NCBI GenBank assembly: GCA_049792875.1
Contig: JBARBI010000267.1
Coordinates: 1 to 64,000 of the forward strand
Origin: Sulfotelmatobacter sp049792875
GTDB lineage: Bacteria > Acidobacteriota > Terriglobia > Terriglobales > Acidobacteriaceae
Direction: 5' to 3'
DNA: 64,000 bases
A program made the position numbers and the translations under genes. The notes under the pieces are model-generated. The model saw only the letters and a list, made by a program, of their open reading frames with translations, was not told the DNA's origin and searched no databases. Of this stretch, positions 32,690 through 41,963 are shown piece by piece (position 1 is the first letter of the stretch; the number at the start of each line of letters is the position of its first letter).

Positions 32690-33344
32690 GATTGTTACTT
32701 CCGGGTCAGTTGATCCTCGGACGCACCGACATCATCGCGCGAAGCCCTGACTTTGGGAAGGTTACTTTCGTGCACGGTTAACGCGGATTCCAACTTAAGC
32801 CCCGCTGAAAGAATAAGTTACGCTGTGGACCGCTGCTCGGAAGCTCTCTGTCCAAAGTCAGAGGCCGAGCTTGAGGCCAAGCGTGGAGAAGAATTTCTGC
32901 AGGTTGGTGTGAGGAGAACGTTGTTCCTCGGGACTGGCTGGGCTAGTCCGACATCCAGAAGCGGAGGAGAACGCCTATACAAATCCAGGGTTGGCTGATT
33001 CGCGACAATCTCTGCCGATCTCGTATCAACCGGGAGGTGGGAGCCTTCACAAACTTCAGTGTACTTTTGGGCAATCTGCAGCACGATCGTGACTCTGATC
33101 AATCCATCTTTCGGGATGCTGGTGTCTTGTGGACTCGTCAAAAACCCCGGAACTGCGGTTGTGACGGTATATCTTTCCTTCACCAGCCCCGACAGCAGAA
33201 ACCCGCCATACTCTTCGGTGACCCCGTAGGGGATCAAACTCATCCCGCGAACGATTAGATCGGTGGCGAACACCGGCATCACCTCAGGCTAGTGCGCCTG
33301 CACCATGGGAGTCAACCACAATCCCGCCCGTGTATCATCGCCCC
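32690..33344. other. Region with a possible decayed barrel-protein fragment
   Basis: About 650 bp. A minus-strand frame at 32818-33282 (154 codons) is protein-like over its first 90 residues (VRGMSLIPYGVTEEYGGFLL...). Another frame just downstream ends in NLQKFFSTLGLKLGL, a plausible beta-barrel C-terminus. They cannot be read as one gene without a frameshift and no ribosome site is seen, so this is scored as a possible remnant, not a gene. Confidence 0.3.
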
Positions 33345-33950
33345 ATGGGCGGCATTTCCCTGGATGTAGCGGCGTTTGTCCTGGCCGGCGGCAAGAGCAC
33401 ACGCATGGGCGCGGACAAGGCTTTCGTTATGCTCGATGGCCGCACGCTGCTGGCGCGCGCGTTGGAATCAGCCCGCTCCGTCACGTCAGACGTCTGCATC
33501 GTCGGCGATGCCACGAAATTTGCCCCCTTTGGCCCCGTGGTCGAAGATGTATTCCCCCAATGCGGCCCACTCGGAGGCATTCATGCCGCACTGCGGGCAT
33601 CGCAAAAGGAACTGAATCTGATGCTGGCCGTAGATGTGCCCTTTGTGACGCCAGCGCTGTTACAGTATCTGATCAGCCGCGCGCGCAATTCCGCGTCTGC
33701 GACGGTGACGGTCGCCCAGGCCGGCGGAGGCTGGCAACCGCTGTGCGCCGTCTACCGCCGCGAGTTCGCCGGCGCCGGCGAGCGGTCGCTGCGCGCTGGC
33801 CGCTACAAAATTGACGCGCTCTTTGCGTCAACACCGATGCAGGTAATTGCAGAAGGCGAGTTGCAAGCCGCAGGCTTCTCGCCGAAGATGTTCCGCAACC
33901 TGAATACGCGAGAAGAATTGTCGCAAGCCAGCGTGGAAGCAAAGAGCTAG
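33345..33950 (+). CDS. mobA: Molybdenum cofactor guanylyltransferase
   Basis: This 201-residue enzyme of the MobA family attaches GMP to molybdopterin to make the bis-MGD cofactor. The nucleotide-binding start LAGGKSTRMGADKAF is clear, as is the GTP-site region DVFPQCGPLGGIHAAL and the catalytic Asp context MLAVDVPFVTPALL. The ATG at 33345 begins close to the motif; a GTG at 33330 is possible. No molybdenum enzymes are encoded nearby. Confidence 0.9.
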   Translation: MGGISLDVAAFVLAGGKSTRMGADKAFVMLDGRTLLARALESARSVTSDVCIVGDATKFAPFGPVVEDVFPQCGPLGGIHAALRASQKELNLMLAVDVPFVTPALLQYLISRARNSASATVTVAQAGGGWQPLCAVYRREFAGAGERSLRAGRYKIDALFASTPMQVIAEGELQAAGFSPKMFRNLNTREELSQASVEAKS

Positions 33951-33973
33951 AAGCAGGAAGTTGGAATCTGATT

Positions 33974-34741
33974 ATGCCCGACGATCCCAAAGCGGTGCCC
34001 TATATCGAATTCCGCGAGGTCAGCAAAGCCTTCGGCGACAACGTCGTGCTTGATCACGTCAGCTTCGACGTGCTCCCCGCCGAAACCGTCTGCATTCTGG
34101 GCCGCAGCGGCGTGGGCAAATCGGTGTCGCTGCACCACATCATGGGATTCCTGAAACCCGACTCCGGACGCGTGATCGTTGCCGGCCAGGACATCACCGA
34201 TTACGACGAACTGCAACTCGAACTGATCCGCAAGAAAGTCACCATGGTCTTTCAGAACGGAGCGCTCTTCGACTCGCTCACCGTCGGCGAGAACGTTGCC
34301 TTTCCACTCCGCGAAACCCGCGAACTGAACGAAGAGCAGATCTACCAGATCGTCGACGGTCTCCTGCAGATGGTTGGCGTGCAGGAGATGCGTGACTTGC
34401 TCCCCTCCGATCTTTCCACCGGCATGAAGCGCTCCGTAGCCATCGCCCGCGCGCTGGCCGCGCGCCCCGAATGCGTTCTCTACGACGAACCCACCACCAT
34501 GGTCGATCCCCTCATGGCGCAACTTCTCGGCGACCTCATCAAACGCCTCAAGATCCAACTGAACCTGACCAGCATTGTCGTCACCCACGACATGCGCCTC
34601 GCCAAGAAACTGGCCGAGCGAGTCGTGTTCCTGCACGAAGGCAAGGCGATCTTCTTCGGCCGCTACACTGAAATGGAAAAATCCCCCGCGCCCATCATCC
34701 AGGAATTCCTCGAGCTCGACGAACTGAAACTGGAAGCCTAA
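33974..34741 (+). CDS. MlaF/Mkl-type ABC transporter ATPase
   Basis: This 255-residue ATPase resembles the Mla phospholipid transporter or Mce-associated Mkl. Walker A is GRSGVGKSV, Q-loop MVFQNGALFDSLTVGENVAFPL, the signature LSTGMKRSVAIARAL (Thr in place of the first Gly), Walker B ECVLYDEPTT and the His in VVTHDMRLA. Its partner permease and MCE protein are absent from this window, so it acts as an orphan ATPase or pairs with a distant locus. It maintains outer-membrane lipid asymmetry in known systems. Confidence 0.85.
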   Translation: MPDDPKAVPYIEFREVSKAFGDNVVLDHVSFDVLPAETVCILGRSGVGKSVSLHHIMGFLKPDSGRVIVAGQDITDYDELQLELIRKKVTMVFQNGALFDSLTVGENVAFPLRETRELNEEQIYQIVDGLLQMVGVQEMRDLLPSDLSTGMKRSVAIARALAARPECVLYDEPTTMVDPLMAQLLGDLIKRLKIQLNLTSIVVTHDMRLAKKLAERVVFLHEGKAIFFGRYTEMEKSPAPIIQEFLELDELKLEA

Positions 34742-34819
34742 GAATTTGTCGGCATAGCGAAGTGCCAATCAATGACGGCTTCAGGCGCTCTGATCCCGTA
34801 CTGCCAACTGCCAATGCCC

Positions 34820-35464
34820 TCAAAACCCTTGCTGCACCAGGTCCTCCACGGTCAGCGAACTATCTGACGTGTCGCCCTTTATCATCTTCTCGACATATTT
34901 CGCAATCAGATCGGCTTCCAGGTTGACCGGATCCCCGGGCTTCAGCGAATGCAGATTCGTCATTTCCACGGTATGCGGAATGATGGCGATGGTGCAGCGA
35001 TTCTTCCCGATCGTCGCTACCGTGAGGCTGATGCCCTCAATCGAGATTGATCCCTTGTAGACCGTATATTTCTCCACATCCTCCGGCAGTTCAATCTCCA
35101 GCCACCAGTTCTCCGAATCGGCGATGCGGTCGAACGAAATCAGCCTGCCGACGCCATCCACATGCCCTTGCACAATGTGTCCGCCAAATCGCCCGTCGGC
35201 CTTCATCGGCAGTTCAAGATTGACCAGTGCGCCTTCGTGAATTCGCGAGAACGACGTGCGCACCCAGGTCTCCGGTGCCAGATCCGCGCAGAACGATCCC
35301 GGCTTGATGTCGAGCGCCGTCAGGCAGACTCCGCTCACCGCCACGCTGTTGCCGGTTTTGAGTTCCTTTGGCGCGTTCTCCGCGGTCACCGTGATGCGCC
35401 GGTTCTCGCCGCGCTGTTCGATGCGGGTAACCCGTCCGACTTCTTCTACGATGCCAGTAAACAT
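34820..35464 (-). CDS. ribE: Riboflavin synthase, alpha chain
   Basis: This 214-residue enzyme dismutates two 6,7-dimethyl-8-ribityllumazine molecules into riboflavin. It has the expected two internal barrel repeats: MFTGIVEEVGRV and, in the second half, GGHIVQGHVDGVGRL, with CLTALDI and SLTVAT at the ligand sites. The ATG at 35464 has a ggagg site. It lies in the same orientation as ribD, 126 bp downstream, with a hairpin repeat between them. Confidence 0.94.
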   Translation of the reverse strand: MFTGIVEEVGRVTRIEQRGENRRITVTAENAPKELKTGNSVAVSGVCLTALDIKPGSFCADLAPETWVRTSFSRIHEGALVNLELPMKADGRFGGHIVQGHVDGVGRLISFDRIADSENWWLEIELPEDVEKYTVYKGSISIEGISLTVATIGKNRCTIAIIPHTVEMTNLHSLKPGDPVNLEADLIAKYVEKMIKGDTSDSSLTVEDLVQQGF

Positions 35465-35512
35465 GAAAGCCTCCGGGATGAACCGAACATCATAAACCCG
35501 CCACGCCAAACT

Positions 35513-35584
35513 CACCACGGAGGCACAGAGTCACCGGAAAAATCACAGAATTGGCTTCTCTAGTGTCTCAGTGTCTCCGTGGTG
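35513..35584. repeat. Inverted repeat with ccacggaggcac-type arms
   Basis: The arms caccacggaggcacagag and ctcagtgtctccgtggtg can pair. They flank the ribE-ribD boundary. Single-arm relatives lie at 36771-36795 and 37040-37065. The element may stabilise or attenuate the transcript (inference). Confidence 0.65.
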
Positions 35585-35590
35585 AAAAAG

Positions 35591-36757
35591 TCATTCCCCA
35601 TACGGATCGCGCAGATACCCCTCAACCGCGAAGTCTTCGCCGAAGCGATGCAGATGGAGATGCTTGACCTGCGCGGCCTGGTTCATGTGGTGGAATCCAG
35701 CTCCAGCCGCAAACGGAATCGAGCCTGACCCCGCAAGGATCTTTGGCGCGTAATACAGAAAGACCTTGTCCACTACGTTTCCGGCGAGCGCGGTCCAGTT
35801 CACCGTCGCTCCACCTTCGATCATCACCGTTGTGATGTCCAGTTGGCCCAAACGGCGCAGGATGGCGGGCAAGTCGGGCCTTCCGTCCGGCTCCACAGTG
35901 GGAATCTTCTCCACGCGGATTCCTAGTTGTTCCAGCTGCGTCTCCTTCTGCTCGTCCGCCGTAGAACAGAAGACCAGTACGTCGTTTTGTCGTTCCGCCG
36001 CGACGCTCTGTACCAGTCGCGACTCCAGCGGCAGGCGCAGGCGTGAATCGAGAATCACCCTCAGCAGACGTCGCCTCCGTGCACGCCCGCTGCGGTCGGT
36101 GAGCAGCGGATTGTCGGAAAGGATCGTACCCGCGCCCACCATCAGCGCGTCGTTCTGATGCCGCAGTTCCTGCACATGGGCGCGCGCCAGTTCGCTGGTG
36201 ACCCATCCTCCGGCCGGAATGCCGTCGTGTCGATCCAATGCCTCGGCGGGCGGCGGCGCGATTTTGCCGTCGAGCGTCATGGCGGCCTTCAGCGTCACCA
36301 GCGGCGTGCCGTGGCGGATGTAGCGGGCGAATCCCTCGTTCAGCCGGCGAGCCTGTTCTTCCAGGCGTCCCACCTCGACGTGCACGCCCGCGGCGCGCAA
36401 CGTCTCGAATCCCAGGCCGCTCACTTTTGGATTCGGATCAGGCATCGACGCCACGACGCGATGAATTCCGGCGGCGATCAGCGCGTCGGTACACGGCGGC
36501 GTGCGGCCTTGATGCGCGTGCGGTTCGAGGTTGATGTAGAGGGTCGCCCCGTGAGCCTTCTTGCCCGTCGCTTCCATGGCCAGGATCTCCGCATGCTTCA
36601 CCCCGCTGTAGGTATAGCTTCCAGTGCCAACCACGTTGCCGTGCGCATCGGCAATGACCGCGCCGACGTAAGGATTGGGTGAAGCCAGACCGATCCCTTG
36701 CCGCGCGAGTTCGAGTGCGCGGTGAAGAAGTTGTTCGTCGGCGGAGTGGTTGGACAT
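35591..36757 (-). CDS. ribD: Bifunctional riboflavin biosynthesis deaminase/reductase
   Basis: This 388-residue enzyme converts the GTP cyclohydrolase II product by deaminating the pyrimidine and reducing the ribosyl group. The N-terminal deaminase domain (1-150) has HAE (zinc) and GRTPPC. The C-terminal reductase domain (155-385) includes VTLKAAMTLDGKIA and MIEGGATVNW. Unusually, the usual EPC zinc ligand reads EPH (about residue 80), a Cys-to-His change that probably preserves metal binding. The ATG at 36757 is preferred over the GTG-type start 6 codons upstream. Confidence 0.93.
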   Translation of the reverse strand: MSNHSADEQLLHRALELARQGIGLASPNPYVGAVIADAHGNVVGTGSYTYSGVKHAEILAMEATGKKAHGATLYINLEPHAHQGRTPPCTDALIAAGIHRVVASMPDPNPKVSGLGFETLRAAGVHVEVGRLEEQARRLNEGFARYIRHGTPLVTLKAAMTLDGKIAPPPAEALDRHDGIPAGGWVTSELARAHVQELRHQNDALMVGAGTILSDNPLLTDRSGRARRRRLLRVILDSRLRLPLESRLVQSVAAERQNDVLVFCSTADEQKETQLEQLGIRVEKIPTVEPDGRPDLPAILRRLGQLDITTVMIEGGATVNWTALAGNVVDKVFLYYAPKILAGSGSIPFAAGAGFHHMNQAAQVKHLHLHRFGEDFAVEGYLRDPYGE

Positions 36758-36770
36758 GAGAACCGTATCT

Positions 36771-36795
36771 ACCACGGAGACACAGAGGCACGGAG
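36771..36795. repeat. Single arm of the ccacggagacac repeat
   Basis: The sequence accacggagacacagaggcacgg lies just upstream of ribD and resembles the arms at 35513-35584. Another relative is at 37040-37065. Confidence 0.5.
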
Positions 36796-36805
36796 CATAA
36801 CGGGG

Positions 36806-37033
36806 CTACAGTTCACGTGGTGGGAAAGCGTCGGCTGGATTGTCCTCCCCTGGCTCTTCAAGCGCGACAGCACCAGATCTTCCTTTTGGCCGCATTCCGC
36901 AGGGCACTGGCACGAATGAAAACGGGTCTTCAGCAGGCTCGGCCGGCGCTTTCGGGCGAAGAAGTCTGCTCAAAAACCACCCAGCAAGGCCCAGAATCGC
37001 AAGAACGGTCAGGACTTCAAGGAAGGTAGTCAT
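36806..37033 (-). CDS. Small single-helix membrane protein
   Basis: This 75-residue protein has an N-terminal membrane helix (LEVLTVLAILGLAGWFLSRLL) followed by a Pro/Glu-rich tail. A ggag site precedes the ATG at the right distance. It sits between ftsY and ribD in the same orientation, which suggests a shared transcript. No function is recognised. Confidence 0.6.
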   Translation of the reverse strand: MTTFLEVLTVLAILGLAGWFLSRLLRPKAPAEPAEDPFSFVPVPCGMRPKGRSGAVALEEPGEDNPADAFPPREL

Positions 37034-37039
37034 GCTTTT

Positions 37040-37065
37040 CTCCGTGTCTCGGTGCCGCCGTGGTG
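37040..37065. repeat. Single arm of the ccacggagacac repeat, upstream of the small membrane gene
   Basis: The sequence reads tccgtgtctcggtgccgccgtggtg, the reverse complement type of the arms at 35513. It lies between ftsY and the small membrane gene. Confidence 0.5.
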
Positions 37066-37074
37066 AAGAACTCC

Positions 37075-38031
37075 CTATTCAAACAGCGAGTCCACAAATT
37101 CTTTCGGATCGAAGGGCAGCAAATCGCCCGCCTTTTCCCCCACGCCGACATAACGCACCGGCAGCCCGAGTTCCCGCGAGATCGCGACCACAACTCCACC
37201 TTTCGCCGTGCCATCGAGCTTGGTCAGCACAATCCCTGTCACTCCCGCCGACTCGGTGAACATGCGAGCCTGCTGCAAACCATTTTGCCCAGTGGTCGCG
37301 TCCATCACCAGCAGAGTTTCGTGGGGCGCTCCCGGAATGATGCGCTGCGCCGTCCGCCGCATTTTTTCGAGTTCCGACATCAGGCTCGTCTTAGTGTGCA
37401 GACGGCCCGCGGTATCGACCACGACGTAGTCGGTCTTGCGCGCCACAGCGGCCTGCAAGGCGTCGAATAACACTGCCGACGGATCTCCTCCGGGTCTTGT
37501 CTTGATCACTTCGGTGCCGGTACGCTGTCCCCAGATTTCGAGTTGCTCGATGGCGGCGGCGCGAAACGTGTCTGCCGCGCAGAGCAAGACGTTTTTCCCC
37601 TGCGCACGGAAAACCTGCGACAGCTTGCCGATGGTGGTGGTCTTGCCCGTACCGTTGACGCCAACCACCAAAATCACTTCCGGCGTGCCCTCGACTTTGC
37701 TTACCGGCCGCGTGTTGGCCGCGCTCAGAATGGCGAGCAATTCTTCTTTCAGCAGGCGCTTGAGTTCCGCCAGGTCTTTGATCTGCTTGCGGTCAGCCTT
37801 TTCGCGTAGCTTCCCGAGCACTTCCTGCGTAGTGGTGTTACCCAGATCGGCGGCGATTAGCGTGGCCTCGAGATCGTCGAGCGTGTTGCGATCAATCTCT
37901 TTTCCAAACGAGACGACCTCTTCGATGCGCTCCGCGAGATTCTCGCGCGTGCGCGTGACCGCCTGCTTCATGCGGTCTAAAAAGCCAGTTTTTTTCTCTT
38001 CCTCGAGGCTGCCAAACAGAGTTTGAATCAT
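37075..38031 (-). CDS. ftsY: Signal recognition particle receptor
   Basis: This 318-residue SRP-family GTPase docks Ffh-ribosome complexes at the inner membrane. It has the helical N domain (about 15-100, with TLDDLEATLIAADLG) and the G domain with G1 GVNGTGKTTTIGKL, the insertion box AADTFRAAAIEQL, G3 DTAGRLHT, and G4 TKLDGTAKGG. The long acidic A domain of E. coli FtsY is missing, as is usual in short-form FtsY proteins. Its RNA partner is encoded at 56523-56623. Confidence 0.96.
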   Translation of the reverse strand: MIQTLFGSLEEEKKTGFLDRMKQAVTRTRENLAERIEEVVSFGKEIDRNTLDDLEATLIAADLGNTTTQEVLGKLREKADRKQIKDLAELKRLLKEELLAILSAANTRPVSKVEGTPEVILVVGVNGTGKTTTIGKLSQVFRAQGKNVLLCAADTFRAAAIEQLEIWGQRTGTEVIKTRPGGDPSAVLFDALQAAVARKTDYVVVDTAGRLHTKTSLMSELEKMRRTAQRIIPGAPHETLLVMDATTGQNGLQQARMFTESAGVTGIVLTKLDGTAKGGVVVAISRELGLPVRYVGVGEKAGDLLPFDPKEFVDSLFE

Positions 38032-38130
38032 AAAAAGCCCAAGATCTGATTATACGGGCTATGGTTGCGGCACGGTTGTGCCGCCAGATGGAGTTGTGAA
38101 TAAGGGTATTGTGGGGGAGGGGAAGGGCTT

Positions 38131-38403
38131 CTACGCTGATGCCGCTGATGTTTTTGGTTCCGAGAATACGAGCCATTCCAGGGTTGAGAATGGCAGATAA
38201 ACGTTAGGCGCATCCATGGTGGCCATTGCACCGCCGGTAATCTCTCGCAAAGCCGTCACGATCTCGCCGCTCAGAAAACAGAACCCAGTTTCATCCGTGG
38301 CAACAACCGTGCCGGGAAACGCCCGGCTGAAAAGCGAAACTTTCACAATCACCCGCTTGCCCACGAGCTTGGTTTTGAATGAAGGGGAGTCTGGCAGAGA
38401 CAT
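38131..38403 (-). CDS. Small hypothetical protein, possibly beta-rich
   Basis: This 90-residue protein has a strong ggaggaacc ribosome site directly ahead of its ATG. It is beta-rich (VGKRVIVKVSLFSRAFPGTVVATDETGFCFLSGEIV), a pattern similar to small Sm-like or PilZ-adjacent proteins, but no motif supports a call. It lies between ftsY and a gap. Confidence 0.65.
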   Translation of the reverse strand: MSLPDSPSFKTKLVGKRVIVKVSLFSRAFPGTVVATDETGFCFLSGEIVTALREITGGAMATMDAPNVYLPFSTLEWLVFSEPKTSAASA

Positions 38404-38668
38404 GGTTCCTCCGAAGAAATACTTCTGGTAATAGATTGCGGCTCGCCCTTCGATTGAACAAGCCCCGTTTGATCTCTGTTGTTACCACGGTACTCTCAAC
38501 CGAGCGAGGCGATACGATCAAGCCAGACCCCCGCTCGGAACCTCGAAGCTCGGCGTAATCGTCAAGAACCGGGCCATGAGTTTCCATCGCGGGTTCCCAC
38601 CTCACACCGCCTCTGCCCCGCGGTAAACTATCATCATAAGATCAAGAATTCCCGGGAGGATTTAGATC
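38404..38668. other. Intergenic gap with no feature
   Basis: No gene, RNA or clear promoter was recognised here. Confidence 0.4.
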
Positions 38669-39091
38669 ATGAAGGCGATGCGACGCCGCCATCAACAGTC
38701 GTGGAGGATACCGACGAACCAGACGTTGCAGGGTGTTTTGCTGGTGGCCGGCCTTTGCTTGGCCGTGCCTTCCTTGTTCGCGCATCATGGGCTAGCGCAG
38801 TTTGATACGAGGCGCGTTGTGAGCATGGCGGGGACGGTTACCGATTTTCAGTGGATCCAGCCACACGCATTTATCCATGCGGATGTGAAGGACGAACACG
38901 GTAAGGTCGCAAACTGGGCGATGGAGTTGGGGAGTCCGTCGATGCTGGGCCGGTTTGGCTGGAGCCCGACTTCACTGAAGCGTGGTGACTGGGTCATTTT
39001 TTACGGCTATCCGGCTAAGGACGGGTCACCTTATATGTCGTTGGGAAAAATCGAGCTCTCCAACGGCAAAACTCTTCCGGGAGCTCCATAG
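38669..39091 (+). CDS. DUF6152 family secreted protein
   Basis: This 140-residue protein has an N-terminal signal (hydrophobic about 20-38, ending at FAHHG) and a beta-rich domain (VSMAGTVTDFQWIQPHAFIHADVKD...). The AHHGLAQFDT start and GYPAKDGSPYMSLGKIEL stretch identify DUF6152, which is found in secreted proteins of unknown function. A gggagg site precedes the ATG. It is followed after 3 bp by a DUF6644 membrane protein, and the two families often occur together. Confidence 0.82.
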   Translation: MKAMRRRHQQSWRIPTNQTLQGVLLVAGLCLAVPSLFAHHGLAQFDTRRVVSMAGTVTDFQWIQPHAFIHADVKDEHGKVANWAMELGSPSMLGRFGWSPTSLKRGDWVIFYGYPAKDGSPYMSLGKIELSNGKTLPGAP

Positions 39092-39094
39092 GAC

Positions 39095-39586
39095 ATGCCC
39101 GACATGCTCGCATTCTGCAAGTGGTTGCAACAGACTTCGGTGGGCAGCAGTGTTCGGGAATCGCTGTGGCTGTTTCCCGTGATTGAGACCGTTCATCTGC
39201 TGGGGATGGCGGCGTTGGTAGGTACCGTTACCGTTCTCGATCTGCGCCTTCTCGGATGGATGCTGCGGCGGGAACGCGTGTCGGAACTGGCGGGGCGTCT
39301 GCTTCCCTGGGCATGGGCGGGATTTGCGGTGCAGGTGGTCACGGGGACAATCCTGTTTTCGTCGGAAGCCGTCAAAATTTATGGTAACCCCGCGTTTCGA
39401 TTGAAGATGCTGTTGATCTTATTTGCCGGGGCACACGCGCTGATTTTTCATCGGACCATCTACCGGCATGTGGGGACATGGGATGACAGCTCGGCCTTGC
39501 CAGCGGGCGCAAAGGTTGCAGGCTCGATTTCGATTCTGTTATGGGTTGCCATCGTTGCCGCAGGGCGATTTATCGGATTCGTGTAA
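39095..39586 (+). CDS. DUF6644 membrane protein
   Basis: This 163-residue protein has four predicted membrane helices (about 22-45, 68-90, 103-120, 138-160) with MPDMLAFCKWLQQTSVGSSVRES at the start. The pattern LWLFPVIETVHLLGMAALVGTVTVLDLRLLG is typical of DUF6644, a family with several conserved His residues suggesting a metal or heme site. It is translated almost directly after the DUF6152 gene and the two likely function together. Confidence 0.82.
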   Translation: MPDMLAFCKWLQQTSVGSSVRESLWLFPVIETVHLLGMAALVGTVTVLDLRLLGWMLRRERVSELAGRLLPWAWAGFAVQVVTGTILFSSEAVKIYGNPAFRLKMLLILFAGAHALIFHRTIYRHVGTWDDSSALPAGAKVAGSISILLWVAIVAAGRFIGFV

Positions 39587-39610
39587 CCTTCCTGAATTGG
39601 CCTCGTGAAA

Positions 39611-40828
39611 TCAAAGCGCCGCCACGCGCCGCTGCACCAGCAGAAAGTACATTGCCACCAGCACGAGCACCAGCCCATTTACGCCCAGCACGACTGGCGC
39701 TGTAAAGAGTGGAACCAGCCATCCCGATACCAAGTTCCCCATGGGCATGCCTCCGCGAAATGCGCAGTTGTAGACGCTCATCACCCGTCCGCGCATTTCA
39801 TTGGTCGTGATCAACTGCACCAGCGATGTCACCGTGGCGAATACTGCCATCATTGATGCGCCCACGAACACCAACATGGCATAGCTCAGCGGCAGAAACT
39901 TCGAAAGGGAAAATCCCGAGATGCCCACGCCCAGGCAGATCAACATCGTCAGCGCGAACCGGCCTTTGTTGCGCATGTTGCCGATGCCGGCCACAGCCAG
40001 CGATCCGCAGATCGAGCCCACTCCCATCAGCGACAGCAGATTCCCGTAAGTTTCCGGTCCACGATGAAAAATGTCCTTCACGAATACGGGGATATAAGTT
40101 CGCATCGGCATGCTCAAAGCGGTCATGCAGAACGCCAGCAGCGTGAGCGCCTCCATGGATTCTTGCCGACGAACGAACTTGATTCCCTGTTTGAGGCTGC
40201 TGAACATCGACTCGGTGGATTTCTCGGGCAGATAGCGGGCCGTGATCATCGAGAGCGAAATAATCGGCGCCAGGAATGAAACCGCGTTCAGCCCAAAGCA
40301 CCACTTCTCTCCCAACTTCGCCAACGCCTGCCCGGCAAGCGCCGGGCCAATGGTGACCGCCATATTGAACTGAATCGAATTGAGCGCAATCGCATTCGGC
40401 ATGTCCTCGCGATCGACCAGTGTCGGAATCAGCGCTTGGTAGGCGGGTCCTCCAAAGGCCTGGGCCAGCCCGGAAACGAACGACAGGCACAGGATGTGCC
40501 ACACATGCACCATTCCGGTTGCCACCAGCACGGTGAGTATCCCCGCGCTCGCCATCTGCACATATTGCGAGCCCAGCAAAACCTTCCGCCGCTCGGCGCG
40601 GTCGGCGACCACGCCGCCGATCAGCGAGAACAGAAAGATGGGAATGCCGCCGAGAAACTGGTCTAGCGCGAGCAAGAACGCCGAATGGCTCAAGCGGTAG
40701 ATGAGCCAGCCCTGCGCGACAATCTGCATCCATGTGCCAATACTGGAGGTACAGGCCCCGAACCACATCAGGCGAAAATCACGATAGTGAAATGCTTTGA
40801 AGACTCTACGAAGTGTCGAAGTTTGCAT
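39611..40828 (-). CDS. MFS transporter, EntS/MFS_3-like
   Basis: This 405-residue transporter has 12 predicted membrane helices. The start (FKAFHYRDFRLMWFGACTSSIGTWMQIVAQGWLIYRL) is characteristic of the EntS-type enterobactin/drug exporters, and DRAERRKVLLGSQ is the cytoplasmic 2-3 loop motif of the superfamily. The substrate is unknown. It is convergent with the DUF6644 gene. Confidence 0.88.
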   Translation of the reverse strand: MQTSTLRRVFKAFHYRDFRLMWFGACTSSIGTWMQIVAQGWLIYRLSHSAFLLALDQFLGGIPIFLFSLIGGVVADRAERRKVLLGSQYVQMASAGILTVLVATGMVHVWHILCLSFVSGLAQAFGGPAYQALIPTLVDREDMPNAIALNSIQFNMAVTIGPALAGQALAKLGEKWCFGLNAVSFLAPIISLSMITARYLPEKSTESMFSSLKQGIKFVRRQESMEALTLLAFCMTALSMPMRTYIPVFVKDIFHRGPETYGNLLSLMGVGSICGSLAVAGIGNMRNKGRFALTMLICLGVGISGFSLSKFLPLSYAMLVFVGASMMAVFATVTSLVQLITTNEMRGRVMSVYNCAFRGGMPMGNLVSGWLVPLFTAPVVLGVNGLVLVLVAMYFLLVQRRVAAL

Positions 40829-40895
40829 GTGGTCGAAGCGGCCCTTGCGTCAGCCATCTATCTTCGCACGGAAACGAACTCGGGCGCGGGCGAGA

Positions 40896-40953
40896 GGCCC
40901 TTCACCAAGCTCAGGGCAGGCTCCCGCGATAGCCGGCAAGATGCCGGCGCTAC
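40896..40953. repeat. REP-like repeat cluster
   Basis: A ccttcaccaagctcagggcagg stretch is followed by the hairpin gccggcaagatgccggc. Such pieces are typical of dispersed repeats in GC-rich genomes. The rest of the 40829-41165 gap shows no clear gene. Confidence 0.5.
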
Positions 40954-41165
40954 CCTGCGGCTACTTGGCTTTCTTTTCGGGCTTTTTTTCTCAAAGGGCG
41001 GGAGCAGGCGTAGCCCTCATTGACCTAGTTGCGGATGCGGCTCCCCAAGTTGGCGCAGGCTGCTCGGGCGCGGGGGGAGGTCGCACAATCCTTGCGCCCA
41101 AGTCCCGGACGTCCTGCGAGATTGGGAACCGGCGCGCGGCGCGGTATCGAAGGCTTAACGATCTC

Positions 41166-41603
41166 TTACAGCAGAAGAATATTTCCTATGAGAGTGACCA
41201 GGAGAATGATCCCCAGCAACAAGATTGCCACGGCCATCTGGAAATTGGGGTTACTGACCAAACTGGTTTTCGGGCCCATCCGCTTCAATGTCCGGCAATA
41301 CTGAATGAGCATGAACAGCAAGGGGACGGTTCCGGTGAACAGCATGATGGCGCCGAAATTTCTCGGCGTATGAGGCCGAATGAGCTTCATGGAAGCATGG
41401 TCCTGCAGGTACTTCAGGATATTGAAGATCGTGAATCCAAAGCCGATAAAGGATATGGATGTGCGAATACCGGCCAGCATGGTCCGGTCCGCGGCAAGAA
41501 CAGTCCGCTCAATCGCGAGCCTGTCGGCCAGTTTTAGCTCTTGTGTAAATTCGTTCTCTTCTTTTCTTACGATTCCCGCTCCGAGCTTTTCTTCGTCCCG
41601 CAT
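41166..41603 (-). CDS. DUF202/YidH-type membrane protein
   Basis: This 145-residue inner-membrane protein has three predicted helices and the DUF202 pattern LADRLAIERTVLAADRTMLAGIRTSISFIGFGFTIFNIL. Relatives such as YidH have unknown function. An aaggag site precedes the ATG. Confidence 0.85.
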   Translation of the reverse strand: MRDEEKLGAGIVRKEENEFTQELKLADRLAIERTVLAADRTMLAGIRTSISFIGFGFTIFNILKYLQDHASMKLIRPHTPRNFGAIMLFTGTVPLLFMLIQYCRTLKRMGPKTSLVSNPNFQMAVAILLLGIILLVTLIGNILLL

Positions 41604-41963
41604 GTTGCTCCTTCGCGACTATCGTCCTGTGCGAGAATGCTCCGCCAGCCCGAAAGCGGGCTTCGGGGCGCCCTCAGGCCTGATCATCCGGCCGCAACGG
41701 GCGCGCGACAGGGCCCCTTCTGGTCGCCGGTCGGTTGCTCAACCAGTCCATGATGCGCAGGCGACGGGGCACGTGGGAACTGTCAATACTGACTATTTGG
41801 GTTGGGATAGAAAACCCTTCCGCACGGGAGGATCCTGGCGGAAGGGATGTGCTCAGGCCAGGGAAGAATCTACTGCTTGTCGTAAACAGACGCACTTTGC
41901 GATCCGAACTCGTGCTGAATGGCAAACGTTGACGGATAGCGGTTACACACACCAAAGTGGCTT
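41604..41963. other. Intergenic gap with no feature
   Basis: About 360 bp. Short frames appear but have no ribosome site and no protein-like pattern. Nothing supportable was found. Confidence 0.4.
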
